A stretch of DNA of 25,606 bases. Origin: CAYSLU01 sp964431965 (GTDB lineage: Bacteria; Verrucomicrobiota; Kiritimatiellia; CAIKKV01; CAYSLU01). Numbering within the stretch: position 1 is the first letter of the stretch; each line of letters opens with the position of its first letter. The stretch is taken from assembly GCA_964431965.1 (NCBI GenBank), contig CAYSLU010000080.1:1-25606 (forward strand), read 5' to 3'. Made by a program: the position numbers and the translations under genes. The notes under the pieces were generated by a model. That model did not search any database, was not told the DNA's origin, and was given only the letters and a program-made list of their open reading frames with translations. Below are positions 23,584 to 25,606 of the stretch, piece by piece.

Positions 23584-25606
23584 ATGACAACAGACATGAC
23601 AGATCCAAACGCCAACGTCCGCCTTCGCCCAGTCATCCGAGTCTTCGTCAGCTCAACCTTCAGCGACATGCGGCACGAGCGGAATGCGCTGCAGAAGGAC
23701 GTCTTCCCGAAACTGGAACAGCTCTGCCAGAAGAACGGCTTCCAGTTCCAGGCCATTGACCTGCGTTGGGGGGTGTCGAGCGAAGCCGGGCTCGACCACC
23801 GCACAATGCGGATCTGCTTTGACGAGTTGCGGCGCGCGCAGGAGATCTCGCCTCGGCCCAACTTCCTGATCCTGCTGGGCAACCGCTATGGTTGGCGGCC
23901 GTTGCCGGAAGAGATTTCCGTTGCCGAATTCCAGGCCCTTGAGGGCGCTGCGAGTGCGGTGGGAGAAACGGCGGTGGCCGCGCTGCGCAAGTGGTATCGC
24001 CAGGACGCGAATGCGGTTCCACCCGTCTACCTGCTCCGGTCCCGCCTGCCGCAACTGCCCGACTGGAAGGGCTGCCTGGAGAATGCGGCATGGAATGAGG
24101 TCCAGGCGGTTCTGTGGGCGATCATGAACCGGGCCATGCCGCCGGCTCGATTGCAGGGGCGGTTCAACGAGGCGAGGCAGGCGGCCGGCGCGATGCCGGC
24201 CATCGTGCGATTCCAAGCCTCCGCCACAGAGCAGGAGATCTGGCAGGGGGCGCTGCGGGTTCCGGATGCCAAAGAGCATGTGCTGGGGGTCTTTCGGGAG
24301 ATTGAAAATGTCGGCGAGCTGAAAACGGGCTCGCTGAGCTCGCCCCTCCAGGAGACGTCGATTTCCGAAGGATCTGGAGGGCGGAGCTCCCGCGACGCCG
24401 CGCCTTCTGCAGGAGGTCTACAGCTCAAGGACTTCGTAGACGTGAAGCCCTCCGGGGAACTGGAGGCCGCCCTGTATGCGGAGCAGGAACGGCTGAAGGC
24501 CGAACTGCGTGACCGGCTTGGCGTTGCGAATGTGTTTGGAGCCCAGCCCGCACGGCTCGTTGCGGTTCGCGACCTCGAAGGCCGCCCCACCGCAGATGTC
24601 ACCACGGATCACCTTGGGAAGCTTTGTTCCGAACTGGAGAACCGGTTCAGGGACATAATCCAAGCCCAGATTGACGAGTATTGGCAGCAGACGAAGCCTG
24701 GCTCCCCAGAGCGTGCCAGGCGCGAGTTGGAGATCGAGCAGCAGGAGCATGCTCGTGCGAGCCAAGAGCGGGGTGGCGCGGGATCGTTTGTCGGCCGCCA
24801 GGACAAACTGAAGGCGATCTACGATTATCTACTCAACGACTCCACCTTGCCGCTGGTAATTCACGGCGCCTCCGGTTGCGGCAAGACGGCGTTGATGGGG
24901 CGTGCGGTACAGGAGGCAGGGTTTGATCCATCTTCTGGAGTGCCCGGCTCCGTCCGGGCCGCGGCCGACACGGCGTGTCCCGCCGGAGTCTCTGGACGAA
25001 GGCGGAAGGTCGGCCCTCCAGATGGATCGGACCATCAGAAACCCACCCCGCCCTGCGGGCACCCCTCCGAGGAGGGGACCAAAGAAGCGCAGATCCCCTC
25101 CTTGGAGGGGTCCGCGAAGCGGGGGGTGGGTAGACGTCCCAGCCCAGACTCAGGCGAAGAACTTCAACTCGCAGCCAGCGCTGTGGTTATCACTCGCTTC
25201 ATCGGCACGACGCCGCGCTCCTCCGATCTTCGCGGCCTGCTCACCAGCCTCTGCCAGGAGTTGCGGATGCGGTATCCGCGTGACGGTGAACTGCCCACGG
25301 ACATCAAGCTGTTGGAAGTGGAACTGCAGGACCAGTTCAAGAAGGCCACGGCGGAGCAACCGCTGACCCTGTTCCTGGACGCCCTCGATCAACTGGCCGA
25401 TACCGATGGCGGCAGGCTTCTGCACTGGATACCACATGGAGCATTGCCGGCACATGTGAAACTCGTGGTGTCCTGTCTGTCCGACCGGGGCAAGGACGAT
25501 CCGGCCGGCCAGCCGTATGCCGAACTCCAGCGCCGCCAACTTCCGGCGACACAGTTCATCAATCTGGACGCGTTCTCGGAGGACGAGGCTAGGACGCTGC
25601 TGTTCG
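23584..25606 (+). CDS. DUF4062-STAND NTPase (partial, runs off the window)
   Basis: At least 674 codons are open from the ATG at 23584 to the window end with no stop. AGGAGA at 23575-23580 lies only 3 bases from that ATG; a second ATG at 23596 is possible. Residues about 16-115 are DUF4062: PVIRVFVSSTFSDMRHERNAL, IDLRWGVSSEAG, FLILLGNRYGW. This is the N-terminus typical of TEP1/NPHP3-like STAND proteins. Then come a charged helical stretch, a NACHT-like NTPase with Walker A GASGCGKT (428-435), VVITRFIGTTP, and Walker B LFLDALDQ (596-603). The C-terminal sensor lies outside the window. Palindromic DNA elements are inserted in frame at about residues 252-269 and 448-516. The gene is divergent from the RyR operon. 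Its role is probably receptor-like signalling or defence; the ligand and effector action are unknown. Confidence 0.87.
   Translation, partial: MTTDMTDPNANVRLRPVIRVFVSSTFSDMRHERNALQKDVFPKLEQLCQKNGFQFQAIDLRWGVSSEAGLDHRTMRICFDELRRAQEISPRPNFLILLGNRYGWRPLPEEISVAEFQALEGAASAVGETAVAALRKWYRQDANAVPPVYLLRSRLPQLPDWKGCLENAAWNEVQAVLWAIMNRAMPPARLQGRFNEARQAAGAMPAIVRFQASATEQEIWQGALRVPDAKEHVLGVFREIENVGELKTGSLSSPLQETSISEGSGGRSSRDAAPSAGGLQLKDFVDVKPSGELEAALYAEQERLKAELRDRLGVANVFGAQPARLVAVRDLEGRPTADVTTDHLGKLCSELENRFRDIIQAQIDEYWQQTKPGSPERARRELEIEQQEHARASQERGGAGSFVGRQDKLKAIYDYLLNDSTLPLVIHGASGCGKTALMGRAVQEAGFDPSSGVPGSVRAAADTACPAGVSGRRRKVGPPDGSDHQKPTPPCGHPSEEGTKEAQIPSLEGSAKRGVGRRPSPDSGEELQLAASAVVITRFIGTTPRSSDLRGLLTSLCQELRMRYPRDGELPTDIKLLEVELQDQFKKATAEQPLTLFLDALDQLADTDGGRLLHWIPHGALPAHVKLVVSCLSDRGKDDPAGQPYAELQRRQLPATQFINLDAFSEDEARTLLF
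23628..23675. repeat. Inverted-repeat arm flanking the RyR pair (right)
   Basis: This arm lies inside the first codons of the DUF4062-STAND gene and pairs with the remnant at 19813-19860. It codes for the conserved PVIRVFVSSTFSDM block, so the match reflects an ancestral copy of the gene, not a short random palindrome. Confidence 0.8.
24336..24389. repeat. Palindromic element inserted in frame, I
   Basis: GAGCTCGCCCCTCCAG (24336-24351) and CTGGAGGGCGGAGCTC (24374-24389) are inverted copies with 14 of 16 matches. The encoded residues are Ser/Gly/Pro-rich and low complexity, between FREI and LKDFVDV, where related proteins usually have a short loop. Confidence 0.65.
24925..25028. repeat. Palindromic element inserted in frame, II
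   Basis: The ends GATCCATCTTCTGGAG (24925-24940) and CTCCAGATGGATC (25016-25028) are inverted copies apart from a 3-base gap. The centre contains a GACACG/CGTGTC mini-hairpin. It encodes a basic, low-complexity stretch directly after the Walker A helix of the STAND NTPase. Confidence 0.7.
25041..25131. repeat. Palindromic element inserted in frame, III
   Basis: The left arm, starting ACCCACCCCGCCC (25041), and the right arm, ending GGGGGGTGGGT (25131), are imperfect inverted copies. The inner arms are CCCCTCCGAGGAGGGGA and TCCCCTCCTTGGAGGGG. The same style of palindrome, with CCCCTCC...GGAGGGG cores, is a common dispersed repeat type in several bacterial phyla. It adds about 30 residues to the protein. 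Confidence 0.75.

Noticed and set aside
24925..25131. Frameshift or gene break in the DUF4062-STAND gene
   Set aside because: I translated every codon from 23584 to the window end: the frame is open and the NTPase motifs resume in the same frame after the inserted palindromes.
24336..25131. CRISPR-like repeats
   Set aside because: The repeats are inverted pairs of different sequence with no regular spacers, so they are palindromic elements and not an array.

Overview
Organism. The window is GC-rich and non-overlapping genes sit on both strands. Very large secreted repeat proteins (DUF2341/LamG/PKD/beta-helix, and autotransporter-associated beta-strand repeats without a beta-barrel), paired TIM-barrel sugar isomerase-like genes with a Gfo/Idh/MocA oxidoreductase, and many short palindromic repeats all occur together. 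This mix suggests a member of the PVC superphylum, most likely Kiritimatiellota, Verrucomicrobiota or Lentisphaerota. That placement is inference from gene content; there is no rRNA or other marker gene here. No tRNA, rRNA or CRISPR array was seen.

Layout. (1) 1-2330: a small membrane-anchored protein of unknown function (minus strand) flanked by imperfect direct repeats, then a PHP-domain metallohydrolase (plus strand), then a ~157-bp palindromic miniature element lying at the stop codon of the next gene. (2) 2326-11279: two divergently transcribed giant exoproteins, a 1925-residue protein with three beta-helix units and two PKD domains (minus), and a ~1018-residue beta-strand-repeat protein (plus). 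(3) 11306-13967: a tight plus-strand operon of two sugar-phosphate isomerase/epimerase-like TIM barrels and a Gfo/Idh/MocA oxidoreductase, probably for sugar or inositol-type catabolism. (4) 14103-25606: a putative conflict/signalling island.

The island. A 1886-residue TIR-NACHT-WD40-TPR protein (plus) is followed by a minus-strand pair: a 96-residue stand-alone RyR-domain protein, then a 921-residue protein with a PfkB/ribokinase-like N-terminus, a central AAA ATPase and a C-terminal RyR domain. Divergent from that pair is a second large receptor-like NTPase, DUF4062-STAND (plus), which runs off the window end. The RyR pair is therefore enclosed by two STAND-type receptors. A broken copy of the DUF4062 gene's 5' end survives in inverted orientation at 19801-19889, so the RyR pair is flanked by inverted copies of the same sequence. 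The DUF4062-STAND gene also carries three palindromic elements inserted in frame, two of them just after its Walker A motif. The RyR/AAA pair beside a TIR-STAND protein is the best candidate for an undescribed system; its function is inferred from domains only.
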